Part shown: positions 51,430 to 61,020 of the stretch, piece after piece
Layout of the letters: each line of letters begins with the position of its first letter
Position numbering within the stretch: the stretch's first letter is position 1
Origin: Pedobacter mendelii
Lineage (GTDB): Bacteria; Bacteroidota; Bacteroidia; Sphingobacteriales; Sphingobacteriaceae
Length of the DNA stretch: 64,000 bases
NCBI RefSeq assembly: GCF_014635725.1
Contig: NZ_BMDJ01000002.1
Coordinates: 186,001 to 250,000 of the forward strand
Direction of reading: 5' to 3'
The notes under the pieces: generated by a model
What the model was told of the DNA's origin: nothing
Database searches by the model: none
Seen by the model: only the letters and a program-made list of their open reading frames with translations
Translations under genes and position numbers: made by a program

Positions 51430-52545
51430 CTATTTCAGGTATATCCGTTTACCGCTTTTTGCACTTCGGATACCGGCATCAAGAATTTCCATAACAACCA
51501 TATTGTTTTCCAGTGAAGAAAGATCAAAAGGCGCTGGCTTAATTGTTCCTTTAACAACTGCAGCAAAGTATCCATAAGGATCATCATAAGGAGGTTTTTT
51601 ATCTGCAAGGTCAAGAGATTCCTCAACTTTTTTTTCATCTAAGCGAAAACGGATTTTTTTTCCATTTTCTGCAATTACATACCCTTTGGTTCCATATACT
51701 TCCATATCTTTTCTGGCAAATGGCCAATTCCATGATGCCTGTATGATACCTTGTGCTTTAGGATAAGTTAAAATAAAAGTTGCTTCATCATCTACTTTAG
51801 GGTAAATTTCGGGTTTGATCTGCTGGCTTACGGCCATCACTGATTGAGGTCGTTCGCCGTTCATTAACCAAGTCATAAGGTTTGCGCCATAACAGCCGAA
51901 ATCAGTAATTACACCACCACCATTCTGAACCGGATCGGTTAACCAATCCAAAAACTCTTTATTTACACCAATTTCTTTTGGTCCCTTATGCCCATCGTGA
52001 ACAACGATTTTGCGAACATCGCCAAGTGCATTTTCATTAAGCATTTCATAACTTTTTTCATTAGAAGGATACCAGGTAGTTTCATAATTGGTTAATAATT
52101 GTATTTTATATTTCATGGCAAGGGCTTCCATTTTTTTTGCATGCGCCAAACTTACAGCAAGGGGTTTTTCAACCATAACGTGTATGCCTCTAGGCGCACA
52201 TGCTTCTACGGTTTCGAGATGCTGATAAATAGTGTTGAATGCATAAACAGCTTCTGGATTGGCTTTGTTCAGCATTTCTTCAGTGCTGTTGAATACCAGA
52301 TCCATAGACATACCGTATTGGTCCATATACCGTTTCGCCAGTTCTTTATTCGGCTCAACAATACCTACAATTTTTATATCGCCTTTATCCTTACGACTCA
52401 ATATACCATGAACATGCGTATGGGTAAGGCCAATTATTCCTACCCGAAGGGGAACTTTATTGTTTTTTAGGTTAAACCCGAATAAAACAATTGAGACCAA
52501 GTTTATGGCCGCAATTAAAAAAAATACATTTGCTTTTTTTATCAT
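51430..52545 (-). CDS. Gfo/Idh/MocA-family oxidoreductase with N-terminal signal
   Basis: A 371-residue protein from Met at 52545 (nine residues shorter than the longest frame; MIKKANVFFLIAAINLV is a cleaner signal/anchor). The Rossmann fold begins RVGIIGLTHTHVHG, with the second glycine replaced, and continues to the EKP motif MVEKPLAVSLAHAKKME. The C-terminal part has GGGVITDFGCYGANLMTW, where the conserved D and nearby H/Y positions sit. Family members oxidise sugars or inositols with NAD(P). Export through a signal peptide is seen in many Bacteroidota members. No operon partner is adjacent. Confidence 0.9.
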   Translation of the reverse strand: MIKKANVFFLIAAINLVSIVLFGFNLKNNKVPLRVGIIGLTHTHVHGILSRKDKGDIKIVGIVEPNKELAKRYMDQYGMSMDLVFNSTEEMLNKANPEAVYAFNTIYQHLETVEACAPRGIHVMVEKPLAVSLAHAKKMEALAMKYKIQLLTNYETTWYPSNEKSYEMLNENALGDVRKIVVHDGHKGPKEIGVNKEFLDWLTDPVQNGGGVITDFGCYGANLMTWLMNGERPQSVMAVSQQIKPEIYPKVDDEATFILTYPKAQGIIQASWNWPFARKDMEVYGTKGYVIAENGKKIRFRLDEKKVEESLDLADKKPPYDDPYGYFAAVVKGTIKPAPFDLSSLENNMVVMEILDAGIRSAKSGKRIYLK

Positions 52546-52809
52546 TATTTTTATAAATGGTGAATAAAACATATTTGTTAATGGCTGTAAAGCTATTAAT
52601 TTTTGTTTTATGTTTGAAAGTGTTATTTAGGGTAAATCGTCTCTTTTCTTATCGCCTTAAATAAGATAGAAAACTATACACCCCATTTTGCAGGGATTAA
52701 AAAATCAACATACGAATAGATAGACACTATAACCTATTCTTTACTAACGCGATCAAAAATTTTATGCAATTATAGATAACACCTACAATAAGTCGCTTTA
52801 AACAAGGTG

Positions 52810-53178
52810 CTAAAAAAGAGAATCATTAGTGGTGAAAAAATAATTTTTAGGCTGCGTTTTTAATATTTTAGGATTAATCCTTTTCATTAGGTCATCAAAT
52901 TTTACAATTTCAATCATATCATCCATATTTAAAGCTTGCTGATCGAGGTATTCTGACCAAAAATCATTCACCTTAGGATGAGTTTCATGGTTTCTGACTT
53001 TTTCAGCCTTGAACTTTTCTACATTTATAATTGAATGACCAGCTGTTTTTAACTTGTTGATTTCATCAAGAGTAAAGGCAATAAATAAGTTTATCTACGT
53101 TTACTGGTGCATAGCCAAAGCAAATGTTGTAGGCGGGCGAATTTTTGGTTACTGCGACACTTAGGGGCAGACTTGTTT
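52810..53178 (-). pseudogene. C-terminal remnant of an M16 (insulinase-type) zinc peptidase with frameshift
   Basis: On the minus strand one frame reads NSPAYNICFGYAPVNVDKLI (to about 53085), and the adjacent frame continues FTLDEINKLKTAGHSIINVE and WSEYLDQQALNMDDMIEIVK to a TAG at 52810-52812. Joined, this is the C-terminal end of an M16 peptidase (pattern GxAPENVDKLI-x-TLDEI-KLK). The join shows a 4-base tandem duplication (AATAAATA at 53079-53086 on the plus strand) that causes the frameshift. An in-frame TAA lies just before the homology and the whole N-terminal part, including the HxxEH zinc site, is absent. Confidence 0.8.
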
Positions 53179-53334
53179 AAGTGTTATCAAATAAATGGCA
53201 ATTAATTTAATGCTTTTTATTAATATGATTTTATCTGTGGAGAATATCCAAGTTGATGATTAATAGACGAACACTATTTAATCAATTACAGGCTTTAAAG
53301 AAGTCCAGTTAAATATTTGAGCTTCATCAGTACC

Positions 53335-54066
53335 TTAATTTGATTGCCTGCCTATTGTCTTTTTTGCTACAAATTCTTCAAAAAAGTATGTCCTGTAAGC
53401 GTTACCTATAGGCACTTCGTTTTCCTTGATAAATACCACATTATTATTAAACGAATCCACTTGCTGAATATTTATAATATTCGATTTACTGACCCTTATG
53501 AAACTCTCCTGAGGTAGCTGGTCATGAATGGTTTTAATGTTCATGGCTGTAATTACACGATCGTTTGTTGTATTCAATACAACGTAATCCTTAAGGCCTT
53601 CTATAAATAAGATATCTTTAAAATATATCTTAACAAATTTGCGTTCGGCTTTTACAAAGAAATAGTCATCAAAAGTGCTTTCAACAGGATGGTTTCTTTC
53701 AGCAGATTTGAGCAAAGCACTATAATCAAAAGCTTTGTTTACGGCCTTGTTAAAACGCTCCTGATTGAATGGCTTGAGGAGGTAATCAATGGCTTCCACT
53801 TCAAATCCATCAAGTGCGTATTCGGCATAGGCAGTGGTAAAAATAATCAGGGTATTTTTGGAAACAGTTTTGGAAAAATCAATTCCATTTAAACCTGGCA
53901 TACGGATATCAAGAAATATCAGGTCAGCCTCGCTTGTTTTCAAAAAATCTGCGGCAGCATCCGCACTTGCGAAGCTTTTCAGTAGTTTTATATCAGGATT
54001 TGCCCTGAGGTAAAGTTGGATGGCCCCGCGAGCCAGCGGCTCATCGTCAACTACAATGCAATTCAT
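53335..54066 (-). CDS. LytTR-family response regulator
   Basis: A 243-residue regulator. The receiver domain (~1-120) has the acidic pair VVDDEP, the phospho-accepting D53 in FLDIRMPG, the switch Thr in IIFTTAYAEYA and Lys in LLKPFNQERF. The LytTR DNA-binding domain (~140-238) shows FVKAERKFVKIYFKDILFIEG and FIRVSKSNIINI. It overlaps the sensor kinase stop by 4 bases, so the two form a coupled LytS/LytR-type pair. Targets unknown; the DUF4249/receptor genes are encoded just upstream on the same strand. Confidence 0.96.
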   Translation of the reverse strand: MNCIVVDDEPLARGAIQLYLRANPDIKLLKSFASADAAADFLKTSEADLIFLDIRMPGLNGIDFSKTVSKNTLIIFTTAYAEYALDGFEVEAIDYLLKPFNQERFNKAVNKAFDYSALLKSAERNHPVESTFDDYFFVKAERKFVKIYFKDILFIEGLKDYVVLNTTNDRVITAMNIKTIHDQLPQESFIRVSKSNIINIQQVDSFNNNVVFIKENEVPIGNAYRTYFFEEFVAKKTIGRQSN

Positions 54067-55124
54067 ATATTTAATTTTAATTCAACGTTAAACTGGTCTT
54101 TTTTATCATCAATAGATAGAAAGTGGGCATCAGGAAAGAGCAATTCCATTCTTCGCTTAACATTTACCAGCCCCAAACCTCCTTTCCGATTCAAAGGAGC
54201 TGCTGTTGCGGGTTTAGAGTTCAGGCAGTTAAAATAAAGCACATTGTCCTCAAGTTCAAAGGAGATATATACATAAGATGGGTTAACGGCATCGAGGTTA
54301 TGCTTAACTGCATTTTCAACAAAAGTAATAAATAATAATGGTGGTACCAGTACGCCGCTCAGGTCGCCGTTCAAAGTTATATCAAAGTCAAATACATCTC
54401 GCCTTATTTTTTCAAGGTTAAGAAAGTCTTCTATAAAACGGATGTCGGCAGTAAGCAATACTTTGTTCATCGTACTGTCGTAAAGTTGATAATGCAACAG
54501 GTCGCTTAGCCTGATGAGGATCTGAGAAGCTTTTGCGGGATCGGTTTGGGTTAACACATTAACATTGTTAAGGGTATTAAACAGGAAATGGGGATTAATC
54601 TGGTTCTTTAACTGTTCGAGTTCCGACTGCATGGTAGCCGTTTCGAGGGCATTAAGCCTTTGCGACATCACAATGGAACGCTGAAAAAGTTTTACCGCTA
54701 CAATAGCCGCAATGGTTGTACAAAATGAAACCGAGAATACCACTGCTGTGGAAATATTGGATAAACTTTCGAACTTATTGGATCTGAGGTGCTGAAGGTA
54801 ATGGTGCGAAATAAAAACAACCGACATTGTAATCGCCAATAAGCCTGCAACCCAAAAACTGTAGGCAAAATAACGTTCCCTGAATATAAACCTGGGGATG
54901 AGGTAATATATGTTAATGTAAAAGAGCGACAAGAAAATAAAGAAAATTAAGATTTTAATATAAGTATTAGCTGGTTCAGTGAGTGCATCCTTTGCGTTTA
55001 ACAAAAACGTAATCAATAGTAAGATGAGTGCCAAATGCCTGTAAACACGAAACTTTTTATGTGTGATAAACTGCAGCAAACGGTCATTCCCTTCATTTAC
55101 ACCATCTATTTTTGTTGGTTCCAT
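54063..55124 (-). CDS. LytS-type membrane sensor histidine kinase
   Basis: A 353-residue kinase with four predicted membrane helices in the first 150 residues (for example HLALILLLITFLLNA, IKILIFFIFLSLFYINIYYLI, WVAGLLAITMSVVFISHHYL and SVSFCTTIAAIVAVKLF). The His_kinase domain follows with phospho-acceptor H179 in NQINPHFLFNTLNN, and a HATPase domain with FVENAVKHNLDA and KGGLGLVNVKRRMELLFP. No outside sensory domain is seen, so it probably senses through its membrane part. Paired with the LytTR regulator 3' to it. Confidence 0.95.
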   Translation of the reverse strand: MEPTKIDGVNEGNDRLLQFITHKKFRVYRHLALILLLITFLLNAKDALTEPANTYIKILIFFIFLSLFYINIYYLIPRFIFRERYFAYSFWVAGLLAITMSVVFISHHYLQHLRSNKFESLSNISTAVVFSVSFCTTIAAIVAVKLFQRSIVMSQRLNALETATMQSELEQLKNQINPHFLFNTLNNVNVLTQTDPAKASQILIRLSDLLHYQLYDSTMNKVLLTADIRFIEDFLNLEKIRRDVFDFDITLNGDLSGVLVPPLLFITFVENAVKHNLDAVNPSYVYISFELEDNVLYFNCLNSKPATAAPLNRKGGLGLVNVKRRMELLFPDAHFLSIDDKKDQFNVELKLNI

Positions 55125-55213
55125 TTTAAGAAATTAACAAATGTGTTAAATATTTTTTTTTGCTAAAAAGTTGAAGCTGGATCATGATAGTTTTTATCTT
55201 CAAATCTGCCAAG

Positions 55214-55269
55214 TTGAGCCTGTCGAAATCCCCTAAAATATAGTATTTACAAGTCCTTCGATAGGCTCA
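55214..55269. repeat. REP-like palindromic repeat (GAGCCTGTCGAA type)
   Basis: TGAGCCTGTCGAA (55215-55227) and TTCGATAGGCTCA (55257-55269) are inverted copies with one mismatch, 29 bases apart. The TGAGCCTRTCGAA unit is a dispersed palindromic sequence common in bacterial genomes. It sits just after the DUF4249 gene and can act as a transcript-end hairpin before the sensor kinase gene. Confidence 0.7.
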
Positions 55270-55277
55270 GTCACTAA

Positions 55278-56072
55278 TTATTTAAGAATAATGGTTTTTG
55301 TTGATGTAGTGTAGGCGCTGAAATAGCCTAAACTAACCGGACTGATATTTGTAGGTGGATCTGAAGGGGTAACACCACCACCTGCTCCATTGCCACTCTG
55401 ACTTGCCAGCGAAAAAAAATAAGTGTGTACTGGTTTATCAATACATTGCATTTCAACACGAACTTTATCACCAATATAAATATCAATGTCTCGCTGCCGC
55501 AACTCCTGTACGATTTTGTTTCCATCTGTAAAGTCATCATCGCTTACCAGTATATCTTTTACCTGTACATCATTTACAAACATCAAAAAACGGTATTGAT
55601 TGGCTATACCTTTCGGGTCGGCGTAATGAACGCTGATCTGTTGGGTGCCATCATCTCCGAAATCATTTTTTTTAAATGATAAAGAGTCTAGTATTACTAT
55701 TTCGGGCATTTTAGATGTTGCGGCATAGGTTTTACCGTTCAACAATACGTTCATGGTATAAGTAATGCCAGGGTTTCCTGATGCATTGTAAACAACATAC
55801 GTACCTAAAGGCCCCTCTATAAAATCGTATTTTGTTCCATTCTGATCACGGATTGAAACCTGTGCGCCAGAAACGGGTGGATAATTATTGGTATTGGAGA
55901 CGGGTACATTCTTGCTTAGTTTTACTATCTGCTGTCCTGGAGTATTATTAATGTTTGCCTCGATCACCAGCTTTCCGCTTTCATCACCGAGGTTTAAATT
56001 AATCACCTTCTCGCATGACGACAGGAATATCATGGCAACCGCCACCAGTGTATAGATAGAATATTTTTTCAT
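55278..56072 (-). CDS. DUF4249 family lipoprotein
   Basis: A 264-residue lipoprotein; MKKYSIYTLVAVAMIFLSSCEK gives a lipobox with C20. The beta-sandwich region begins with KLVIEANINNTPGQQIVKLS and continues with AQVSIRDQNGTKYDF and ITYTMNVLLNGKTYAATSKMP, typical of DUF4249. These proteins are normally encoded with a TonB-dependent receptor and are thought to be surface partners in uptake. It is 8 bp after the receptor gene, so the two are one operon. Ligand unknown. Confidence 0.93.
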   Translation of the reverse strand: MKKYSIYTLVAVAMIFLSSCEKVINLNLGDESGKLVIEANINNTPGQQIVKLSKNVPVSNTNNYPPVSGAQVSIRDQNGTKYDFIEGPLGTYVVYNASGNPGITYTMNVLLNGKTYAATSKMPEIVILDSLSFKKNDFGDDGTQQISVHYADPKGIANQYRFLMFVNDVQVKDILVSDDDFTDGNKIVQELRQRDIDIYIGDKVRVEMQCIDKPVHTYFFSLASQSGNGAGGGVTPSDPPTNISPVSLGYFSAYTTSTKTIILK

Positions 56073-56080
56073 GTTTTTTT

Positions 56081-58411
56081 TTAAAATTTAAAATTCCAGG
56101 TAACAGACGGGATTGGGATGGCGAAAATGCTGGTTTGAACAGTTTCAGTTGTATTAGGGATATCTTCACTATCTCTGAAAGTGATGCTGTAAGGGTCTCT
56201 ACTACCATACACATTATAAATACTGAAGGTCCAGCTGGAATGAAACCGCTTGTGTTCCTTACCTTCAAGGGTAGCGCCCACATCGAGCCTGTTTGTTGAG
56301 GGTTGTCGGTATCCGTTTCTTTCAGAATAGGAGAATACAGTATTACCGCCTGAATTATATTTACCGGTTGGATACGTTACCGCGTTCCCCGTTCGATAAA
56401 TGAAACTGCTCGAAAAAGACCACCTTTTATTTAACTGGTAAATTCCAACGAGTGATACATCATGTGTGCGATCTTGCCTGGCGGGATAATAACTGCCATT
56501 GTTGATCTCTGCAAATTTACGTTCTGTTTTAGATAAGGTATAGCCTACCCAGCCGTTAAATTTTCCATATTTTTTCTTCAAAAACAATTCCATTCCATAC
56601 GCTCTCCCTGTTCCGTAATTCAATAAAGATTCTACATCCTGGTTAACTAAAAGCTGTGCACCATCTTTGTAGTCTATCTGGTTTTGCAATGCTTTATAAT
56701 ATACTTCAGCAGAAAACTCATAAGTGTTATCACTAAAATTCCGGAAATAACCTACAGCTATTTGGTCGGCAATTTCGGGTTTAATGTTGTTGCTACTCAT
56801 TACATATAAATCAGTAGGCGTACTGCTGGTAGAGTTGCTTAACAAGTGGATATTCTGTGTATTTCTATTATACGATGCTTTGACCGAACTTTGTTCGTTA
56901 AGTGAATAACTTGCGCTAAGGCGCGGTTCGAGATTCCAGTAATCCTTAACCAAATCACCTGATTCATAAGTTGCCACACTGGCAATATTTCCCTGAACAT
57001 CGTAAGTTTTGAATGTGCCGGGGCCAACCAGGAACATCGAACTCAGCCGTAAACCATATAAAATGGTTAAACGGTTATTTAATTTCCATTCATCGCTTAC
57101 ATAAGCAGCACTTTCATAGCCGTATCTGTGTTCAATATGTTTCTCATTGAAACTTGAGGCTGATCCGGTTGTAGATATATCACCGGGCGCAATGTCATGT
57201 CTGAGTACATTAAGACCAAACTTTAACGTGTGCTTACTACCTGTATAGTAGCTAAAATCCTGTTTAAGGTTAAGGTCTGTAATTTTTGAAGTTGCCTTAA
57301 AGCCATCGTTACTTTGAAGGCTTTCTACAACATAGTTGTAATTACTATAGATAAGAGATGTATTTGAAAATAGTTTACTACTGAACACGTGGTTAAAACG
57401 TATTGTACCTGTCGAATTTCCCCAATTTGTTCCGAAAATATCTGCTAAGCCTAAAACATCTTTCCCGAAATATCCAGATAGATAAATGGCATTTTTATCA
57501 TTAAAATGGTAATTTGCTTTGGCATTAATATCATAAAAATACAAAGTACTTTTGTTGATAGATGAATCGGAAGATGCCTTTAGAAAGATATCTGCATAGG
57601 TTCTGCGGGCACTAATCATAAAAGATCCTTTTCCCTTTACAATTGGCCCTTCCAGCTTTAACCGTGAAGCCACAAGACCAATCCCACCTTGTACTGTAAA
57701 ATCCTGATTGTTTCCGTCGTTCATCTTAACATCAAGTACAGATGATAACCGCCCCCCATATTCGGCCGGCATGCCGCCTTTGTAAATGCTTACATCCTTA
57801 ATCGCATCAGAGTTAAAAGTAGAGAAAAACCCAAGCAGGTGGGAAGCATTGTAAACAGTTGCTTCATCCAGTAAGATCAGGTTCTGGTCAGAACCTCCAC
57901 CACGCACATAAAATCCGGTGTTGCCTTCTCCTGATGTCTTAATCCCGGGTAATAAGGTAATCGTTTTAAGGATATCCCTTTCGCCAAGAACTACAGGCAC
58001 CTGGTTAATCTGGGTCATATTTAGTTTTTCAAGTCCCATTTGGGGCGAGGCAACATTATCATTATTTTTTTTGTTTGACAGGATAACAATCTCATCCAGA
58101 TTTGCCTTAGAGCCGAGTGAAATGTTAACGCTCTGATTTTTTCTAAGCTCCACTTTTTTAGTGCTCGGCTCATAACCAATGTAGGACCAGGTTACCAGAT
58201 AACTGCCCTCTGGTATGGTTAGCGAGTAAAAGCCATAATTGTTGGTTGAAATGCCAGCCGAAGGGAGTTCCTGAATCCTAACGGATGCACCAATCAAGGT
58301 TTCACCGGTTGATGCATCTTTAATTGTACCACTTAACGTATACTTTTTCTGGGCATGAGCTACGAAAACTGTAAATATGGAAAACAACGGTATTAAAAAG
58401 TATTTAAACAT
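56081..58411 (-). CDS. TonB-dependent receptor, DUF4249 partner
   Basis: A 776-residue outer-membrane receptor. It has a signal peptide (1-20), a carboxypeptidase-regulatory-like domain (~22-105, YTLSGTIKDASTGETLIGAS), a plug (~125-235, with GIKTSGEGNTGFYVRGGG and LLDEATVYNASHLLGFFSTF) and a barrel closing with FAIPIPSVTWNFKF, ending in Phe. It is smaller than SusC proteins and lacks the SusC hallmark; this is the siderophore/cobalamin-like group that pairs with DUF4249. It is expressed with the lipoprotein 8 bp downstream. Cargo unknown. Confidence 0.96.
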   Translation of the reverse strand: MFKYFLIPLFSIFTVFVAHAQKKYTLSGTIKDASTGETLIGASVRIQELPSAGISTNNYGFYSLTIPEGSYLVTWSYIGYEPSTKKVELRKNQSVNISLGSKANLDEIVILSNKKNNDNVASPQMGLEKLNMTQINQVPVVLGERDILKTITLLPGIKTSGEGNTGFYVRGGGSDQNLILLDEATVYNASHLLGFFSTFNSDAIKDVSIYKGGMPAEYGGRLSSVLDVKMNDGNNQDFTVQGGIGLVASRLKLEGPIVKGKGSFMISARRTYADIFLKASSDSSINKSTLYFYDINAKANYHFNDKNAIYLSGYFGKDVLGLADIFGTNWGNSTGTIRFNHVFSSKLFSNTSLIYSNYNYVVESLQSNDGFKATSKITDLNLKQDFSYYTGSKHTLKFGLNVLRHDIAPGDISTTGSASSFNEKHIEHRYGYESAAYVSDEWKLNNRLTILYGLRLSSMFLVGPGTFKTYDVQGNIASVATYESGDLVKDYWNLEPRLSASYSLNEQSSVKASYNRNTQNIHLLSNSTSSTPTDLYVMSSNNIKPEIADQIAVGYFRNFSDNTYEFSAEVYYKALQNQIDYKDGAQLLVNQDVESLLNYGTGRAYGMELFLKKKYGKFNGWVGYTLSKTERKFAEINNGSYYPARQDRTHDVSLVGIYQLNKRWSFSSSFIYRTGNAVTYPTGKYNSGGNTVFSYSERNGYRQPSTNRLDVGATLEGKEHKRFHSSWTFSIYNVYGSRDPYSITFRDSEDIPNTTETVQTSIFAIPIPSVTWNFKF

Positions 58412-58855
58412 TCCTTATAATTTTAATCGAAAGTAAATCAATGGCTTTTTTTACATTTAATTTTTATACCAAATGAGCAGCAAATTATACGAAATGAGGT
58501 ATTTTGTATAGCAAACCGAACTACCCTATGCAGGTTTTCTAAGAAATATCCACTTGACCGGAGGTTCATTTATGATTGTGCAGGTATGTAAAAAAATTCA
58601 ATGAGAAAAAAGAGGAAGAGATTAGAAAATGGTTAATAAAGATTTATGGATTCATAGATCTTTGTATGGAAGGCCAGAGATACGTGTTGGATTGCTTACA
58701 TTATGCCGTATACCAAGCATACAGCTTTTTTTCTGTATTACATGTTCACATTTTCTTTGAATCGCCAATTATGATTATTTTTTTCATTTTATTTTCTTAA
58801 TGATGTAAAATGTACAACTTATTCCTGATGATCATAAAATAGCCTGCCCATCAAA
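58412..58855. other. 444-bp intergenic region upstream of the receptor gene
   Basis: A+T-rich DNA between the receptor start and the TetR gene stop. A 74-codon plus-strand frame at 58576-58800 has no ribosome-site or family support and is not called. The receptor promoter must lie here, but I see no clear TAnnTTTG box in the right place. Confidence 0.5.
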
Positions 58856-59500
58856 CTAATCTTCCCAGTAAGGCTGCTTTAGGGTTTGCACATATGAGGT
58901 GAACTTATGCTGGCTTTTGTACAAATGTATTTTTTCTAACCCGGTCGGGGTCGCTATTCCACATATCATATGCCCCAATAGATTTTCGTGATCGGCAGCC
59001 TCAAGGTCTTTTAAAGATTCGTGATCAGAAATAACGACCAGGCTTTCTAGAAAAAATCTGGTCATAACATTTACGCTAAAATCATCCTTGTATAAATGAT
59101 GCTTAATCCCTTTTTCGATACTGTGTTTTAAAGCATTGAAAATAAAGGTTTCTTTATGTTGCTTCACTATCAGATAGGATTGATAATGATCTTTCTCCAG
59201 TGCGTAAATAATCGCTGGATTTAACCTAAAAAACAATTTTTGCGCAAATACCATTATAAAAAATAGTTTAATTATCGGGTCGTTTGTTGTATTTGACAGT
59301 ATGGTAAAACTATTGATATTGCCGTCAGTTTCCTTAACGATAAAATGCTCTACTAATGCATTTTTGTTTTTGAAGAATTTATAGATCGTTTCTTTTGCCA
59401 TGCTCAAATGAGCAGCTAAATCGTCAATATTGACTGATCTAATCCCGTTTTCAAGGAAAAGTTCGGCCGCCTTTTCGGCAATCTTATTTAGTGTCTCCAT
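58856..59500 (-). CDS. TetR/AcrR-family transcriptional regulator
   Basis: A 214-residue regulator. The N-terminal HTH (~1-50) reads KIAEKAAELFLENGIRSVNI then LAAHLSMAKETIYKFFKNK, the classic TetR layout. The C-terminal ligand-binding part is helical and not assignable. It is 50 bp downstream of the unknown 147-residue gene and in the same direction as the barrel protein and the RND pump, so it may control one of these. TetR regulators near RND pumps usually repress them. Confidence 0.93.
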   Translation of the reverse strand: METLNKIAEKAAELFLENGIRSVNIDDLAAHLSMAKETIYKFFKNKNALVEHFIVKETDGNINSFTILSNTTNDPIIKLFFIMVFAQKLFFRLNPAIIYALEKDHYQSYLIVKQHKETFIFNALKHSIEKGIKHHLYKDDFSVNVMTRFFLESLVVISDHESLKDLEAADHENLLGHMICGIATPTGLEKIHLYKSQHKFTSYVQTLKQPYWED

Positions 59501-59550
59501 ACCTGATTCCAGCTATCCTCGTCCTAGAAATTTGTACTATTTTTAACAAT

Positions 59551-59994
59551 TTAATTGGTATTATTGGTTAAGCTTTTCCAACGGCTTTCTGACAATATAG
59601 TGAGCAACTCGTTTATTAAAAACTTACAAAATACGATACCTAAAACCGGTTTTTCGCCCTGTTTTAAATACGGGGTGGCTACTTGATAATATGTTCTGAA
59701 TTTATGTATCACCGAAATACGGTCATCATAATACATATTGAGCCAGGTTTTAATCCCCTTTACTATTTTGCTAGATAACACGTACCCAGGGATAGGTCTA
59801 CCGATGAGATATCCGCATAAAAAATCCACTTTCGTCGTGCTCTTGTAACTGAAATTTCGAACATGCGTATACTTGACAAAGCGGGTTTTAGCATATAGAT
59901 TTTCAATTTTCGATTCCAGTTCCTCGCGTAATTGTTCGGAGAGATTGATGTATTCTGTTTCGAATACATCAATCGTTTTTAAATTTGCGCTCAT
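59551..59994 (-). CDS. Unknown 147-residue protein
   Basis: Starts MSANLKTIDVFETEYINLSE. A charged helical N-terminus (SEQLREELESKIENLYAK), then KSTTKVDFLCGYLIGRPIPG, and a C-terminal amphipathic region (LGIVFCKFLINELLTILSE). No signal or confident membrane helix. It sits between the barrel protein (24 bp gap) and TetR (50 bp gap) on the same strand, so it is probably co-transcribed. I do not recognise a family. Confidence 0.75.
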   Translation of the reverse strand: MSANLKTIDVFETEYINLSEQLREELESKIENLYAKTRFVKYTHVRNFSYKSTTKVDFLCGYLIGRPIPGYVLSSKIVKGIKTWLNMYYDDRISVIHKFRTYYQVATPYLKQGEKPVLGIVFCKFLINELLTILSESRWKSLTNNTN

Positions 59995-60018
59995 TTCGGG
60001 TATTAAATATGATATTAA

Positions 60019-61020
60019 TTATTTACGGCCGCCCTTATTGGCTTTAAATGGGTTAAATGATATCCCTATATTGAAATAGCCAACCCCATCCTGTGTATTT
60101 TCATAAACATAATCAGAGAATGCTGCATTCTTCTGGTAAAGCCTTGCTACCAATGTATTTGCTATTCCACCCTTTAAAGTAAGTATCAGCTTGCTGCCGA
60201 GTGCATGTTCGTACGTTGCACCCGATTTTATCTCCAATTGTGTATATTCATAGGTTCCCGGCAGGAAGAATTGTCCCGGCTTAACATAAAAACCTTCACC
60301 CAACAGTTCGCTACCTAATGACAGTCTGCCATTTTTAAAAAGCGGCCTTTGAACCTTCAAATGCCTCGGCAAAATTAAATCCAGGCTCCACTGCGAATTA
60401 CTGAAACTTTGTTTCCATGAAAACGATGGTAATATGGGTGAAATTGCCGTGCGGTCAATCAGTCCAAGAAGGCCTACGGTGATTAAGGTATTTTGGCTGC
60501 GCTTCAAAACAAGAGCTGCCGCAAACAATCCTTTCACCCTTTGTATGCCGTTTTCGTCTCCGTCTACGTTCAATGTTGCATTATAAATTACGGGTTTCCC
60601 AAACAGCTTGGAGAAGTAGGTAAAACTACCCGCAGCGGAGAGGTAATGAAAACTCATTTCGCTTCGCTGATTTGTAAGACCATATAAACCTGAGGGTGTT
60701 ACATCATTAAAATCGTAGTGATTGTATTTATATCTTAAGGATGTAGTGATGACATATTTTCTGGTTTTAAATACGGGAATATTTAACGCTATTCTTAAAC
60801 GGGATTCGTTGTCTATTTTGCCACGCTGGAAACTTTCTCCAAAAAGCTTGGAATCGAAGTTTCTTGATCCAAATTGTTCAAACTGAACATCAATGGGCCG
60901 GGTTGTTGGGAACTTATCTGTGATAAATTCCTTTGTTTCCCTTTTTATAGAATCTAAAGTTTGGGCTTCTACGTGGATATAAAATAGCAGAATACTGCCA
61001 ATTATGATTATTGTTTTCAT
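60019..61020 (-). CDS. Outer-membrane beta-barrel-like protein (DUF6268-like)
   Basis: A 333-residue exported protein (signal peptide 1-19, ending VEAQ). The mature part is rich in alternating polar/hydrophobic strands (YVITTSLRYKYNHYDF, ALVLKRSQNTLITVGLLGLI, LGSKLILTLKGGIANTLVARL) and ends VGYFNIGISFNPFK, as expected for an outer-membrane barrel. The layout recalls DUF6268-type proteins, but I am not sure. It starts a three-gene unit with the unknown protein and TetR and lies 351 bp after the RND gene. Confidence 0.75.
   Translation of the reverse strand: MKTIIIIGSILLFYIHVEAQTLDSIKRETKEFITDKFPTTRPIDVQFEQFGSRNFDSKLFGESFQRGKIDNESRLRIALNIPVFKTRKYVITTSLRYKYNHYDFNDVTPSGLYGLTNQRSEMSFHYLSAAGSFTYFSKLFGKPVIYNATLNVDGDENGIQRVKGLFAAALVLKRSQNTLITVGLLGLIDRTAISPILPSFSWKQSFSNSQWSLDLILPRHLKVQRPLFKNGRLSLGSELLGEGFYVKPGQFFLPGTYEYTQLEIKSGATYEHALGSKLILTLKGGIANTLVARLYQKNAAFSDYVYENTQDGVGYFNIGISFNPFKANKGGRK

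Noticed and set aside
58576-58800. 74-codon plus-strand frame, hydrophobic at its end
   Set aside because: No family resemblance, no promoter or ribosome-site support, unusual composition, and it lies in a receptor gene's upstream region. Treated as chance.
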